From assembly GCA_030656215.1 (NCBI GenBank), contig JAUSOD010000070.1:62001-126000 (forward strand): a stretch of 64,000 nt of DNA, written 5' to 3'. The DNA comes from Azoarcus sp. (lineage in GTDB: Bacteria; Pseudomonadota; Gammaproteobacteria; Burkholderiales; Rhodocyclaceae). The position numbers and the translations under genes are program-made. Numbering within the stretch: position 1 is the stretch's first letter; each line of letters opens with the position of its first letter. Shown in pieces: positions 33,865-43,458 of this stretch. The notes under the pieces were generated by a model. The model did not search any database. It saw nothing but the letters and a program-made list of their open reading frames with translations, and had not been told where the DNA came from.

Positions 33865-34914
33865 ATGGATCGACTGCCGCTCGTCGTCAAAACCCTCGCC
33901 CCGCAGGATGTGCCGCGCTGGGACGCCTTTGTGCGCGCCTGCCCGCAAGCCACCTTTTTTCATCTGGCCGCGTGGCAGGGCATCACCGAACAGATCTTTC
34001 GCCACCGCAGCTTCTTTCTCTATGCCGAGCGCGCCGGCGACATCGTGGCCGTGCTGCCGCTGGCAGAAGTAAAGAGTCGTTTGTTCGGTCACGCGCTGAC
34101 TTCGCTGCCCTTCTGCGTCTATGGCGGCATCGCTGCCGATGCGGAGTCCGAGGCCGAAGCGGTCGCCGCTCTCGAGTCCGAAGCCGATGCCCTCGCGCGC
34201 CGGCTCGGCGTGCAGCACCTCGAATACCGCAATCTTAATGCGCGCCATGCCGATTGGCCGCATCAGGAACTCTACGTCACCTTCCGCAAGGCCATCCTGC
34301 CCGCGGTTGACGACAACATGCTCGCCATCCCGCGCAAGCAGCGGGCCATGGTGCGCAAGGGCATCAAGAACGGACTGGTCAGCCATATCGACGCCAATGT
34401 CGATCGCTTCTTCGCGTTGTATGCCGACAATGTGTTGCGCCACGGCACGCCCGCCTTGCCCAAACGCTTCTTCCAGCGGCTCAAGGAGATTTTCGGCGAT
34501 CACTGCGAAGTGCTCACTGTGACCACGGCCGAGGGCCAGGTGCTTTCCAGCGTGCTCAGCTTTTACTTCCGCAACGAGGTCCTGCCCTATTACGCCGGCG
34601 ACGATCTCGCCGCGCGCGATCTCGCTGCCAACGACTTCAAGTATTGGGAGCTCATGCGTCGGGCCTGTGAGCGCGGCTGCACGCTGTTCGACTACGGCCG
34701 TAGCAAGATTGGCACCGGCCCGTGGAGCTTCAAGAAGAACTGGGGTTTCGAGCCGCAGCCGCTGTCTTACGAGTACCGTCTGTACAAGCGCGACAGCATC
34801 CCGCAAAACAATCCGATGAACCCCAAGTACCGGCTCTTCATCGCGCTGTGGAAACGTCTGCCGGTGAATGTGGCCAACACCATCGGGCCGCACATCGTAC
34901 GCAACCTCGGGTAA
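33865..34914 (+). CDS. FemAB-related XrtA/PEP-CTERM system protein
   Basis: A 349-residue protein with two GNAT-like halves. N-terminal: WDAFVRACPQATFFHLAAWQ. C-terminal: VLSSVLSFYFRNEVLPYYAG, then LFDYGRSKIGTGPWSFKKNWG, which is strongly conserved in this group. FemAB enzymes transfer aminoacyl groups from tRNA; the substrate in XrtA loci is unknown, but modification of the glycan or of sorted proteins is plausible. ATG 33865 is chosen. A TTG at 33841 overlapping the deacetylase stop (TTGA) would add eight residues and is a real alternative, since this operon couples most of its genes. Confidence 0.9.
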   Translation: MDRLPLVVKTLAPQDVPRWDAFVRACPQATFFHLAAWQGITEQIFRHRSFFLYAERAGDIVAVLPLAEVKSRLFGHALTSLPFCVYGGIAADAESEAEAVAALESEADALARRLGVQHLEYRNLNARHADWPHQELYVTFRKAILPAVDDNMLAIPRKQRAMVRKGIKNGLVSHIDANVDRFFALYADNVLRHGTPALPKRFFQRLKEIFGDHCEVLTVTTAEGQVLSSVLSFYFRNEVLPYYAGDDLAARDLAANDFKYWELMRRACERGCTLFDYGRSKIGTGPWSFKKNWGFEPQPLSYEYRLYKRDSIPQNNPMNPKYRLFIALWKRLPVNVANTIGPHIVRNLG

Positions 34915-34920
34915 GCGTCG

Positions 34921-36183
34921 GTGGCCGACCTTCGCACCCCGCTCCTCTACCTGGTTCACCGCATCCCCTATCCGCCCAACAAGGGCGACAAGGTGCGCTC
35001 GTTCAACATCCTGCGTCAGCTTGCGACGCGGCACCGGGTGTTTCTTGGCACCTTCGTAGACCATCCTGACGACTATCAGCACGTCGAAAAACTGTCCGAG
35101 TGGTGCGAGGAGGTTCACGCCGTGAGGCTCGACCCCCGACTCGCGCGTCTTGCCAGTTTGCGCGGACTGCTCAATGGAGAGGCGCTCAGCCTGCCCTATT
35201 ACCGCAATGCCGGGCTGTCGGCATGGGTCTGGCGGGTTGCGACGCGCGAGCACATTCAGCAGGCGGTCGCATTCTCCGGGCCCATGGCGCAGTACCTCGA
35301 CGTGCCCGGGTTGAACTGCCGGATCGTCGATTTCTGCGATCTCGACTCCGCAAAGTGGACGCAGTACGCCGCTGATCGGCGCTGGCCGATGTCCTGGCTC
35401 TATCGTCGGGAGGGCCGGCAACTGCTCGCTTTCGAGCGTGCGGCTGCGTCGAAAAGCGATGCCAGCCTGTTCGTGACCGAGGCCGAGGCGCAGCTCTTTC
35501 GCCACGCAGCGCCCGAAGTGGCAAGCAGCGTGCGGGTCATGCAGAACGGCGTCGATGCGGAGTATTTCTCGCCTGATCAGGCCTTCGGTAGCCCCTATCC
35601 GGCCGGTGGTCCGGTGTTGCTGTTTACCGGGGCAATGGATTACTGGCCCAATATCGATGCTGTTTGCTGGTTTGCCGCTGACATGCTGCCCAAGGTGCGC
35701 GAACAGATTCCTGATGTACGCTTCTGGATCGTCGGCATGAACCCCGCCCCCGCAGTGCTCGCGCTGGCAAGTCAGGGGGTCGTGGTCACCGGTACGGTGC
35801 CTGACGTACGCCCTTACCTGGCCCATGCGGATGTGGTTGTCGCGCCGTTGCGTATTGCCCGCGGTATCCAGAACAAGGTGCTCGAAGCCATGGCCATGGC
35901 CTGCCCCGTGGTGGTGGCTGCGGCGCCGGCGACCGGGCTGGATGCACAATCGGGGCACGACTGTGAGATTGCCCACAGCCCGGATGAATTCGTTTCGCGT
36001 ATCTTCGGTTTGCTGAATGATATTTCGCTGCGCTGCGGCATGGGACAGGCGGCGCGTCAATGTGTGCTGGCCCGCTACAGTTGGGCCGCACATCTGGCTA
36101 AACTCGAGTCGCTACTGGCGGATCCGGTTGTGGCAACGCACAAGGTTGAAGAATCAATGATCGAACGCAAGACTGCTTTATGA
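34921..36183 (+). CDS. XrtA-system glycosyltransferase (TIGR03087-type, GT4 fold)
   Basis: A 420-residue GT-B glycosyltransferase. It begins with GTG 34921, six bases after the FemAB stop. The N-terminal domain opens LLYLVHRIPYPPNKGDKVRSFN, the hallmark of this subfamily. The C-terminal donor-binding domain has FTGAMDYWPNIDAVCWFA, GTVPDVRPYLAHADVVVAPL and RGIQNKVLEAMAMACPVV with the conserved Glu. It is found next to exosortase A in most XrtA loci and presumably adds a sugar to the lipid-linked repeat unit. Its stop overlaps the exosortase start as ATGA. Confidence 0.92.
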   Translation: MADLRTPLLYLVHRIPYPPNKGDKVRSFNILRQLATRHRVFLGTFVDHPDDYQHVEKLSEWCEEVHAVRLDPRLARLASLRGLLNGEALSLPYYRNAGLSAWVWRVATREHIQQAVAFSGPMAQYLDVPGLNCRIVDFCDLDSAKWTQYAADRRWPMSWLYRREGRQLLAFERAAASKSDASLFVTEAEAQLFRHAAPEVASSVRVMQNGVDAEYFSPDQAFGSPYPAGGPVLLFTGAMDYWPNIDAVCWFAADMLPKVREQIPDVRFWIVGMNPAPAVLALASQGVVVTGTVPDVRPYLAHADVVVAPLRIARGIQNKVLEAMAMACPVVVAAAPATGLDAQSGHDCEIAHSPDEFVSRIFGLLNDISLRCGMGQAARQCVLARYSWAAHLAKLESLLADPVVATHKVEESMIERKTAL

Positions 36184-37736
36184 AGCCAGTCATTTCATCC
36201 GAGCTCGACGCGGTAAAGGCGGTTGTCGCCGGTCCGGCGAATGACGCCGCCTTTTCGCGCGTGATCCTCACTCTTTCTGCCGTCTTCGCTTGGTGCGTGG
36301 TGTGGTACTTGCCCACCGCATCGGACATCGCGTTCATATGGTGGCGGTCCGATACCTATGCGCATGGCCTGATCGTTCTTCCGGTATTTTTTTGGCTTGT
36401 CTGGGGCAAACGTGAGCAGATAGGGGGGCTCGTCCCCGAGCCGGTTCCTTGGCTCGCAGTGCCAGCCGTATTTGCCGGTTTTCTTTGGTTGCTGGGGCAA
36501 CTGGTGTCCGTGGCTGCCGCAGCGCATGCCGGGTTTGTGCTGATGGTCATCATCGGCCTGGTTGCGGCAATCGGCTGGCGTCTTGCGCGGGTGTTGCTGT
36601 TTCCGCTGGCCTTCTTGCTCTTCGGCATCCCCATCGGCGACTTCCTGTTGCCGACACTCATGGACCTGACCGCCGAATTTACCGTATGGGCTCTGCGCCT
36701 GAGTGGCGTGCCGGTGTACCAGGAAGGGCTTCATTTTGTCATCCCTAACGGACGCTGGTCGGTGGTGGAGGCTTGTAGCGGAATCCGCTACCTGATTGCC
36801 TCGGTGATGGTGGGTTCGCTGTATGCTTACCTTAACTACGTCAGCTTGCGAAAGCGCTTGCTGTTTATGCTGGTGGCGTTGCTGGTGCCCATCGTGGCCA
36901 ATTGGCTGCGTGCCTACATGATCGTGATGCTTGGTTATCTCTCGAACAACGAGCTTGCCGCCGGGGTTGACCACCTGATCTACGGGTGGGTGTTCTTTGG
37001 TGTCGTGATCATGTTGATGTTCTGGATCGGGCGTTATTGGAGCGATGTGCCAGTGGTCTACGCCGCCGTGTCTGATCCTGCCGAAATGCGGCCGCGTACC
37101 CGGTGGGTGGGGTTAATTCCCGCAGCCATCGTGATCGCAGCTTTTCCGCCTATCTTTGCCTTCATGCAGGCACCGGCCGACACGTTCGAGGTAGCCTACG
37201 ATCTGCCTTCCGCTGCTGCCGGCTGGACTGGTAGTGACATTGCCGCGGTGCCGTATCGCCCACATTACGCTGGATTCCGTGGTGAGTCGGTCGCGGCTTA
37301 CATCAATCAACACAATGAAAGCGTACTCCTTTACTCCGCATTCTTCGCTGAGCAGCGCGAAGGTGTCGAGATGGTGACATGGGGGAACGGGCTCATCGCC
37401 ACACATGGACAAGGGCTGAATGTGGTGTCGAAGGGTCCGTTAAATACCGTACTCGGGCCGCTGCGGAGCGCAACCGTCATTAGCCCCAATGCGCGTCATG
37501 CCGTTGTTCAATGGTACGTGGTTAACGGTCGCGTCCTGACCCGCGATTGGGAAGTCAAGGTCCGGCTGGCGATTGATCGACTGCTTGGCATGCCGGACGC
37601 TTCAATGGTGTTCGTGCTGGCGACGCCAGCCAACGATCTCGATGATGGTTTTGGCCGTCTTCGTACCTTTGTCGACGCGCACTCTGGCGCACTCGAGAAG
37701 ACTGTCGCGGATGCCGAGGCAAAGGCGCCGCAATGA
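36180..37736 (+). CDS. xrtA: Exosortase A fused to EpsI-type domain
   Basis: A 518-residue inner-membrane cysteine transpeptidase-like enzyme. Residues about 25-300 hold the exosortase core with eight or so membrane segments and the catalytic triad: Cys199 in VVEACSGIRYL, Arg244 in NWLRAYMIV, and His265 in GVDHLIYGW. Residues about 315-510 are a periplasmic EpsI domain. The enzyme recognises C-terminal PEP-CTERM signals and attaches proteins to the envelope or matrix. No PEP-CTERM protein is encoded in this window, so its substrates lie elsewhere. It is coupled on both sides by ATGA overlaps. Confidence 0.95.
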   Translation: MKPVISSELDAVKAVVAGPANDAAFSRVILTLSAVFAWCVVWYLPTASDIAFIWWRSDTYAHGLIVLPVFFWLVWGKREQIGGLVPEPVPWLAVPAVFAGFLWLLGQLVSVAAAAHAGFVLMVIIGLVAAIGWRLARVLLFPLAFLLFGIPIGDFLLPTLMDLTAEFTVWALRLSGVPVYQEGLHFVIPNGRWSVVEACSGIRYLIASVMVGSLYAYLNYVSLRKRLLFMLVALLVPIVANWLRAYMIVMLGYLSNNELAAGVDHLIYGWVFFGVVIMLMFWIGRYWSDVPVVYAAVSDPAEMRPRTRWVGLIPAAIVIAAFPPIFAFMQAPADTFEVAYDLPSAAAGWTGSDIAAVPYRPHYAGFRGESVAAYINQHNESVLLYSAFFAEQREGVEMVTWGNGLIATHGQGLNVVSKGPLNTVLGPLRSATVISPNARHAVVQWYVVNGRVLTRDWEVKVRLAIDRLLGMPDASMVFVLATPANDLDDGFGRLRTFVDAHSGALEKTVADAEAKAPQ

Positions 37737-38905
37737 AGGATCCCAGAGCCCTGGTTATCCATCTCGTTTATAGTTTTGACGTGGGCGGGCTTGAGAACGG
37801 CATTGTCAATCTGGTTAACAGCATGCCATCCTCGCGCTTCCGCCACATGGTGGTGGCGCTCACGCGTTGTGCACCTGAGTTCTGTAGTCGCATCGTCCGT
37901 GACGATGTCGAGTTCGTTTCACTGGAGAAGTCGCCGGGTCATGGGGTCAAGCTTTACCCCAGGCTTTATCGCTTGTTCGCAGACCTCAAGCCAGCCGTGG
38001 TCCATACTCGCAACCTCGCCGCGCTCGAGGCCGTCGTGCCGGCGTGGATGGCAGGTGTACCGGTGCGTATCCATGGCGAACATGGTTGGGACGTTTCCGA
38101 TCCGGGCGGAACACGCTCCAAGTATCGTTTGATGCGTAGGCTCTACCGGCCTTTTGTCAGTCACTACGTGGCGCTTTCCGGGCATATATCGGAGTATCTT
38201 GCGCGCGGGGTGGGCGTGCCTGGGTCAAGTCAGACGCGCATCTGCAATGGCGTTGATGTACGGCGCTTTTCTCCCCCCCACGATTCTTGCCGTGCGATGC
38301 TCAGCGGCTCGCCCTTCAATGCCTCCGACCTTCTCGTGGTGGGCACGGTGGGGAGGCTACAGGCGGTAAAAGACCAGGTCACACTGGTGCAAGCTTTTGC
38401 CGAAAGTTTGGTGTTGCTCGGATCCGCAGGCGATAAGCTGCGTCTGAGCATTGTCGGTGATGGTCCGCTACGCCCCGACGTCGAGGCCGAAATCCGGCGC
38501 GCCGGTCTGGGTGATCGCATCTGGCTCGCAGGTAAGCGCGCCGATGTGCCGGAGGTCATGCAGGCACTCGATCTGTTTGTGCTACCTTCGCGCGCTGAAG
38601 GTATTTCCAACACCATCCTCGAAGCCATGGCCAGTGGCTTGCCGGTGATTGCAACCAATGTCGGTGGTAATGCCGAGCTGGTTGTGCCGGAAAAAACCGG
38701 TGCCCTGGTGCCGGCTGCGGACAGCGTAGCCATGGCGGATGTCATTGCCCGCTACGCTGCCGATTCCGCACTACGCTCAAGCCACGGTGTGGCGGGGCGG
38801 CAGCGCGTCGAGGCCGAGTTCAGCCTGGACGGCATGGTGCAACGATATGCCTCGCTCTACCAGTCACAGCTCGAAGCGGTAAGCGCAGTGCGCGCAGCCG
38901 CCTGA
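37733..38905 (+). CDS. XrtA-system glycosyltransferase (TIGR03088-type, GT4)
   Basis: A 390-residue GT4 enzyme. The N-terminus VIHLVYSFDVGGLENGIVNL is characteristic of the subfamily. The donor site shows VGTVGRLQAVKDQVTLVQAF, then LPSRAEGISNTILEAMASGL with the EX7E motif, and ATNVGGNAELV. It acts on the cytoplasmic face in repeat-unit assembly. ATG 37733 overlaps the exosortase stop. A short 15-base gap separates it from the amidotransferase. Confidence 0.92.
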   Translation: MKDPRALVIHLVYSFDVGGLENGIVNLVNSMPSSRFRHMVVALTRCAPEFCSRIVRDDVEFVSLEKSPGHGVKLYPRLYRLFADLKPAVVHTRNLAALEAVVPAWMAGVPVRIHGEHGWDVSDPGGTRSKYRLMRRLYRPFVSHYVALSGHISEYLARGVGVPGSSQTRICNGVDVRRFSPPHDSCRAMLSGSPFNASDLLVVGTVGRLQAVKDQVTLVQAFAESLVLLGSAGDKLRLSIVGDGPLRPDVEAEIRRAGLGDRIWLAGKRADVPEVMQALDLFVLPSRAEGISNTILEAMASGLPVIATNVGGNAELVVPEKTGALVPAADSVAMADVIARYAADSALRSSHGVAGRQRVEAEFSLDGMVQRYASLYQSQLEAVSAVRAAA

Positions 38906-38920
38906 TACAGGGGTATAAAC

Positions 38921-40939
38921 ATGTGCGGTGTTGCTGGCCTTTTCGATACCCGCGGCAAGCGCGACTTCGATCGCGCGCTCATGCAGCGGATGAACGACAT
39001 TCAGTTTCACCGCGGGCCAGACGAGGGCGATCTCTACCTTGAGCCTGGTGTTGCCCTCGGTCACCGCCGCCTGTCGATCATCGATCTCGCCTCCGGTCAG
39101 CAACCGCTGTTCAACGAGGATGGCTCGGTGGCCGTCGTGTTCAACGGTGAAATCTACAATTACCAGGAACTGGTGCCCGAGCTCGAAGCACTTGGCCATG
39201 TGTTCCACACCCGCAGTGATACCGAAGTTATCGTCCACGCTTGGGAGTCCTGGGGCGAAGACTGCGTGCAGCGCTTTCGCGGCATGTTTGCCTTCGGTCT
39301 GTGGGATCGCAACCAGCAAGCTTTTTTCATGGCTCGCGACCGCCTCGGGGTCAAGCCGCTGCACTACGCAATCCTGGATGACGGCACCCTGGTGTTCGGC
39401 TCCGAGCTCAAGGTGCTGATGCAGCACCCCGGGCTAGACCGCAGCATCGACCCGCATGCGGTCGAAGAGTATTTTGCCCTCGGTTACGTGGCCGAGCCGC
39501 GCACCATTTTCAAGTGCGCGCGCAAGCTGCAGCCAGCTGAAAGTCTGTGTATTCGCCGCGGGCAACCCATCCCCGCGCCCAAGATCTACTGGGATGTGCG
39601 TTTCTCGCTTGATAACCCGCTGTCGCTGGCCGATGCCAGCGCCGAGCTCACCGATCGCCTGCGCGAATCCGTGCGCCTGCGTATGATCGCCGAGGTTCCG
39701 CTGGGTGCATTCCTCTCTGGCGGGGTCGATTCCAGTGCGGTGGTGGCCACCATGGCCGGACTGTCGGATAAGCCGGTCAACACCTGCTCCATCGCTTTCG
39801 ATGACCCTGCCTTCAATGAGTCCGCCTTCGCGCAACTGGTGGCCGACCGCTACCGCACCAATCATCACGTCGAAACCGTCAAGTCCGACGACTTCGATCT
39901 CATCGATACCCTGGCTGCGCTCTACGACGAGCCTTACGCCGACAGCTCTGCCATCCCCACCTACCGGGTGTGCCAACTCGCGCGCAAACATGTCACCGTG
40001 GCGCTGTCCGGCGATGGTGGTGACGAAAGCCTGGGCGGATATCGGCGCTACCGCATGCACATGATGGAAGATAAAATGCGCAGCGCCGTCCCGCAAGGCG
40101 TACGCCGCACGGTGTTCGGCATGCTCGGACGCATTTACCCCAAGGCCGACTGGGCGCCGAAGGTGTTCCGCGCCAAGACAACCTTTCAGGCCCTTGCGCG
40201 CAGCTCGGTGCAGGCCTACTTCCACTCGGTTTCCATCCTGCGCGACGATATGCGTCGTAGTCTGTTCTCGGCAGACTTTCAGCGCAAACTGGACGGCTAT
40301 AACGCGCTTGAAGTGTTCAAGCGTCACGCCGACGCTGCGCAGACCGATGACCCGCTCGCCCTCATTCAGTACATCGATACCAAAACCTACCTGGTGGGCG
40401 ACATCAACACCAAGGTCGACCGCGCCAGCATGGCTCATTCGCTCGAAGTGCGCGAACCGCTCATGGATCACAAGTTGGTCGAATGGCTTGCCACCCTGCC
40501 ATCCGGGCTCAAGATCAAGGGGCAGGAAGGCAAGTACGTGTTCAAGAAAGCCATGGAGCCGCTGCTGCCCGACGACGTCCTGTATCGTCCCAAAATGGGT
40601 TTTGCAGTGCCGCTCGCACGCTGGTTTCGCGGCCCCCTCAAGCAGCGCGTGCGCGATGCCGTATTGGGCGAAACCCTGGCCGAGACCGGTATCTTTAACC
40701 GGACTTACTTGCAGCATCTGATCGATGCCCACCAGTCTGGCGCGCGCGACTACAGCTCGCCGCTGTGGGCCTTGTTGATGTTCGAGGCCTTCTTGCGCAG
40801 CATGCAGACTAAGCGTGAAGTCGGAACAAGCTCGGCGGGTGAAGCTCGAGCTCAGTCCAGACGCATGCCGAATGACCCCCAGGAGCTTCAAATTCTGGGC
40901 GAAGTTGATGCGTTGGCCGATAGGCGTGAGTGGTCGTGA
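38921..40939 (+). CDS. XrtA-system amidotransferase (asparagine-synthase-like)
   Basis: A 672-residue protein of the AsnB family. It begins MCGVAGLFDT, so Cys2 is the exposed glutaminase nucleophile after Met removal. The glutaminase domain (residues 1-200) contains HRGPDEGD and VFNGEIYNYQEL. The synthetase domain carries the PPi loop LSGGVDSSAV near residue 267 and SGDGGDESLGGYRRY. In XrtA loci it is thought to amidate a sugar or uronate of the glycan rather than make asparagine. The C-terminus is about 35 residues longer than the catalytic domain. Confidence 0.93.
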   Translation: MCGVAGLFDTRGKRDFDRALMQRMNDIQFHRGPDEGDLYLEPGVALGHRRLSIIDLASGQQPLFNEDGSVAVVFNGEIYNYQELVPELEALGHVFHTRSDTEVIVHAWESWGEDCVQRFRGMFAFGLWDRNQQAFFMARDRLGVKPLHYAILDDGTLVFGSELKVLMQHPGLDRSIDPHAVEEYFALGYVAEPRTIFKCARKLQPAESLCIRRGQPIPAPKIYWDVRFSLDNPLSLADASAELTDRLRESVRLRMIAEVPLGAFLSGGVDSSAVVATMAGLSDKPVNTCSIAFDDPAFNESAFAQLVADRYRTNHHVETVKSDDFDLIDTLAALYDEPYADSSAIPTYRVCQLARKHVTVALSGDGGDESLGGYRRYRMHMMEDKMRSAVPQGVRRTVFGMLGRIYPKADWAPKVFRAKTTFQALARSSVQAYFHSVSILRDDMRRSLFSADFQRKLDGYNALEVFKRHADAAQTDDPLALIQYIDTKTYLVGDINTKVDRASMAHSLEVREPLMDHKLVEWLATLPSGLKIKGQEGKYVFKKAMEPLLPDDVLYRPKMGFAVPLARWFRGPLKQRVRDAVLGETLAETGIFNRTYLQHLIDAHQSGARDYSSPLWALLMFEAFLRSMQTKREVGTSSAGEARAQSRRMPNDPQELQILGEVDALADRREWS

Positions 40940-41002
40940 AGCGAGATCGTTCCACCTCTGGATCGACTGTGCTTCCTTCTGATCAGTTCGTAAACTAGCC
41001 CC

Positions 41003-42223
41003 ATGCGCATCCTCCACATCCTCGATCACTCCATCCCGCTGCATAGCGGCTACACCTTCCGCACTGCAGCCATCCTGCGCGAACAGCGGGCGTTGGGCTG
41101 GGAAACCATGCACCTCACCTCGCCCAAGCAGGGTCACACCACGCAGGCAGCTGAAGAGGTAGACGGACTGCACTTTTACCGCAGCCTGGTGCCGCCTTCG
41201 GGCCCGCCCGGCCTCAACGAACTGCGCCAGATGCGTGCCACGGAAGCCCGTCTCGAACAACTCGCGCGTGAATTGCGTCCCGACATTCTTCACGCTCACT
41301 CGCCAGTGCTCAACGCAATTCCCGCTATCCGCGTGGGCAAGCGCCTCGGCATCCCGGTTGTGTATGAAATACGAGCATTCTGGGAAGATGCCGCTGTCGA
41401 CCACGGCACCACCGCCGAGGGCAGCCTGCGTTACCGCGCCACGCGCGCAATGGAAACCTGGGCGCTGAAGCGCGTGGACCACGTCTTCACTATCTGTGAG
41501 GGGCTACGGTGCGATATCGTCGGACGGGGCATCCCTGATAATCGCGTTACCGTCATCCCCAACGCGGTTGATGTTGAAGGCTTTCAGCTGTCGGGCGAGC
41601 CCGATGCGCTGCTGCGTCAGCAGCTTGGCCTCGGCGGCGCCACTGTGCTCGGCTTTGTGGGTTCGTTCTATGCCTACGAAGGGCTTGACCTGCTACTGGA
41701 CGCGTTTCCCAAACTCATCGTCTTGCGTCCAGAACTGCGGATGCTGCTAATCGGCGGCGGCCCGCAGGAGGGTAATCTTCGAGCTCAGGCCGAGCGATTG
41801 GGTGTTGCCGACAAAGTCATATTCACCGGTCGTGTGCCGCATACTGAAGTCAGTCGCTACTACGACCAGATCGACCTGCTGGTCTATCCGCGTCACTCCA
41901 TGCGCCTAACCGAACTTGTCACCCCGCTGAAGCCGCTCGAAGCGATGGCCCAGGGACGCATATTTGCTGCATCCGATGTCGGCGGTCACAAAGAGTTAAT
42001 CCGCGATGGTGAAACCGGCCGGTTGTTTACTGCCGGAAGTGTCGAAGCGCTCGTTACCACAGTGACCGACATGCTTGATCACCGCGACGATTGGCCAACG
42101 ATGCGTGCGGCGGGCCGTCAGTTTGTGGAACAGGTGCGAAATTGGCGGACCAGTGTTGCTGCGTACCTTGACCCTTATGAGCGTATTGAACGGCAGCAGC
42201 ACTTGCGGACCCCCGCGAACTAA
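41003..42223 (+). CDS. XrtA-system glycosyltransferase (TIGR04063-type, GT4)
   Basis: A 406-residue GT4 enzyme. The N-terminus RILHILDHSIPLHSGYTFRT is the subfamily hallmark. The acceptor domain has HAHSPVLNAIPAIRVGKRLG and YEIRAFWEDAAVDHGT. The donor domain has GFVGSFYAYEGLDLLLDAF, GRVPHTEVSRYYDQIDLLVYPR and TPLKPLEAMAQGR with the conserved Glu. It builds the exopolysaccharide repeat unit in the cytoplasm. A 63-base gap separates it from the amidotransferase. Confidence 0.92.
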   Translation: MRILHILDHSIPLHSGYTFRTAAILREQRALGWETMHLTSPKQGHTTQAAEEVDGLHFYRSLVPPSGPPGLNELRQMRATEARLEQLARELRPDILHAHSPVLNAIPAIRVGKRLGIPVVYEIRAFWEDAAVDHGTTAEGSLRYRATRAMETWALKRVDHVFTICEGLRCDIVGRGIPDNRVTVIPNAVDVEGFQLSGEPDALLRQQLGLGGATVLGFVGSFYAYEGLDLLLDAFPKLIVLRPELRMLLIGGGPQEGNLRAQAERLGVADKVIFTGRVPHTEVSRYYDQIDLLVYPRHSMRLTELVTPLKPLEAMAQGRIFAASDVGGHKELIRDGETGRLFTAGSVEALVTTVTDMLDHRDDWPTMRAAGRQFVEQVRNWRTSVAAYLDPYERIERQQHLRTPAN

Positions 42224-42312
42224 TGACTTACCGTTCACGGGGGCGGTCCCGGCTTGCGCCCAAAAACTGAGCACGCGATGAGTCACCAGCCCCATATCGA
42301 ACGCGAACCTTG

Positions 42313-43383
42313 ATGAACTTCCAAAATCTGCATCTATTGCTTGTTGGACCGATACCTCCTCCGGCAGGTGGCATGGCCAACCAGACCCGTCAGCTATTCG
42401 AGCTGCTCACTGCAGCGGGGGCCGAGGTGGAGTTGCTGCCGACCAATCCTCCCTACCGACCCGCCTGGGTTGGCAAGGTGTCTTTCTTGCGGGCTGTCAT
42501 CCGGTTGCTCACTTACATCCCCGCACTATGGTTTGCATGTGGTCGCAACAAGGTCATCCATGTGATGGCGAATTCCGGCTGGTCGTGGCACCTTTTCGCT
42601 GCTCCCGCCGTATTGATAGCGCGACTTCGCGGTCTGCGGGTCGTGGTGAACTACCGAGGGGGAGGGGCCGAGACATTTCTTGCAGGACACATCCTGACAA
42701 TCAAGCCGGTGTTGAGCCGGGCTCATTTCCTCGCAGTGCCCTCCGGATTTCTCAAGGAGGTATTCATCCGCTATGGATTCAAGCCATTTGTTGTACCGAA
42801 TATTGTGGATCTGTCTCGCTTCGCCCCGCAAGTCCGCCCGCCAAGGGCGGCCCCTCATCTGATCGTGACCCGGCATTTGGAAGCCATTTACGACAATGCC
42901 ACTGCGATACGAGCCTTTGCCTTGGTGCGCCAGGCATTTCCAGCAGCACATCTCACGATTGCGGGTATTGGGCCCGAGCGGGAACGTCTCTGCCTGCTGA
43001 CGCATGAACTCAACGTGTCTGATGCAGTCACCTTCTCGGGCCATCTGGATCGTGACGGGATGATAGAGCTGTATCGCTCTGCCGACATTCTGATCAACCC
43101 AAGTCTCGCCGATAACATGCCCAACTCGGTGCTTGAGGCAATGGCCTCGGGCATCGCGGTTATCAGCACTCGCGTCGGTGGCGTACCCTGGATTGTGGAA
43201 GATGGTGTCACGGGTCTGCTTGTATCCCCTGGGGATGCGGGTGCCATCTCTGTAAACGTTATCGAACTCTGGCATGACGATCAGCGGAGAGCCCTCATGG
43301 TGGAAGCGGCCTTGCTAGCCGTTGGACGTTTTCGTTGGACCGCCGTATCGCCATTACTCGCAGCGGCATACTGTTCCGAATGA
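42313..43383 (+). CDS. GT4-family glycosyltransferase
   Basis: A 356-residue GT-B enzyme. It opens NLHLLLVGPIPPPAGGMANQTRQL with the N-terminal Gly-rich nucleotide loop. The donor domain contains LIVTRHLEAIYDNATAIRAF, FSGHLDRDGMIELYRSADIL, and NPSLADNMPNSVLEAMASGI with EX7E. A TTG at 42310 directly precedes the ATG. The region just upstream (42224-42312) is non-coding. The enzyme fits exopolysaccharide assembly, but it is not one of the named XrtA subfamilies I recognise and may be strain-variable. Confidence 0.88.
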   Translation: MNFQNLHLLLVGPIPPPAGGMANQTRQLFELLTAAGAEVELLPTNPPYRPAWVGKVSFLRAVIRLLTYIPALWFACGRNKVIHVMANSGWSWHLFAAPAVLIARLRGLRVVVNYRGGGAETFLAGHILTIKPVLSRAHFLAVPSGFLKEVFIRYGFKPFVVPNIVDLSRFAPQVRPPRAAPHLIVTRHLEAIYDNATAIRAFALVRQAFPAAHLTIAGIGPERERLCLLTHELNVSDAVTFSGHLDRDGMIELYRSADILINPSLADNMPNSVLEAMASGIAVISTRVGGVPWIVEDGVTGLLVSPGDAGAISVNVIELWHDDQRRALMVEAALLAVGRFRWTAVSPLLAAAYCSE

Positions 43384-43458
43384 AAACCTTGGCAATGCTT
43401 AGATTGCGGTGTAGGGCCTGCCGCCCGTGGGCAAGAAAGACCGACAGCGAGCGAAATA

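Noticed and set aside
33748-36093. A 781-codon open frame on the minus strand opposite the deacetylase, FemAB and glycosyltransferase genes
   Set aside because: It is antisense to three well-recognised genes, has no domain of its own and is rich in His, Arg and Gly, as expected for the complement of high-GC coding DNA.
39434-41482. A 682-codon open frame on the minus strand opposite the XrtA amidotransferase gene
   Set aside because: It is antisense to confident coding sequence and shows no recognisable motif or start signal.
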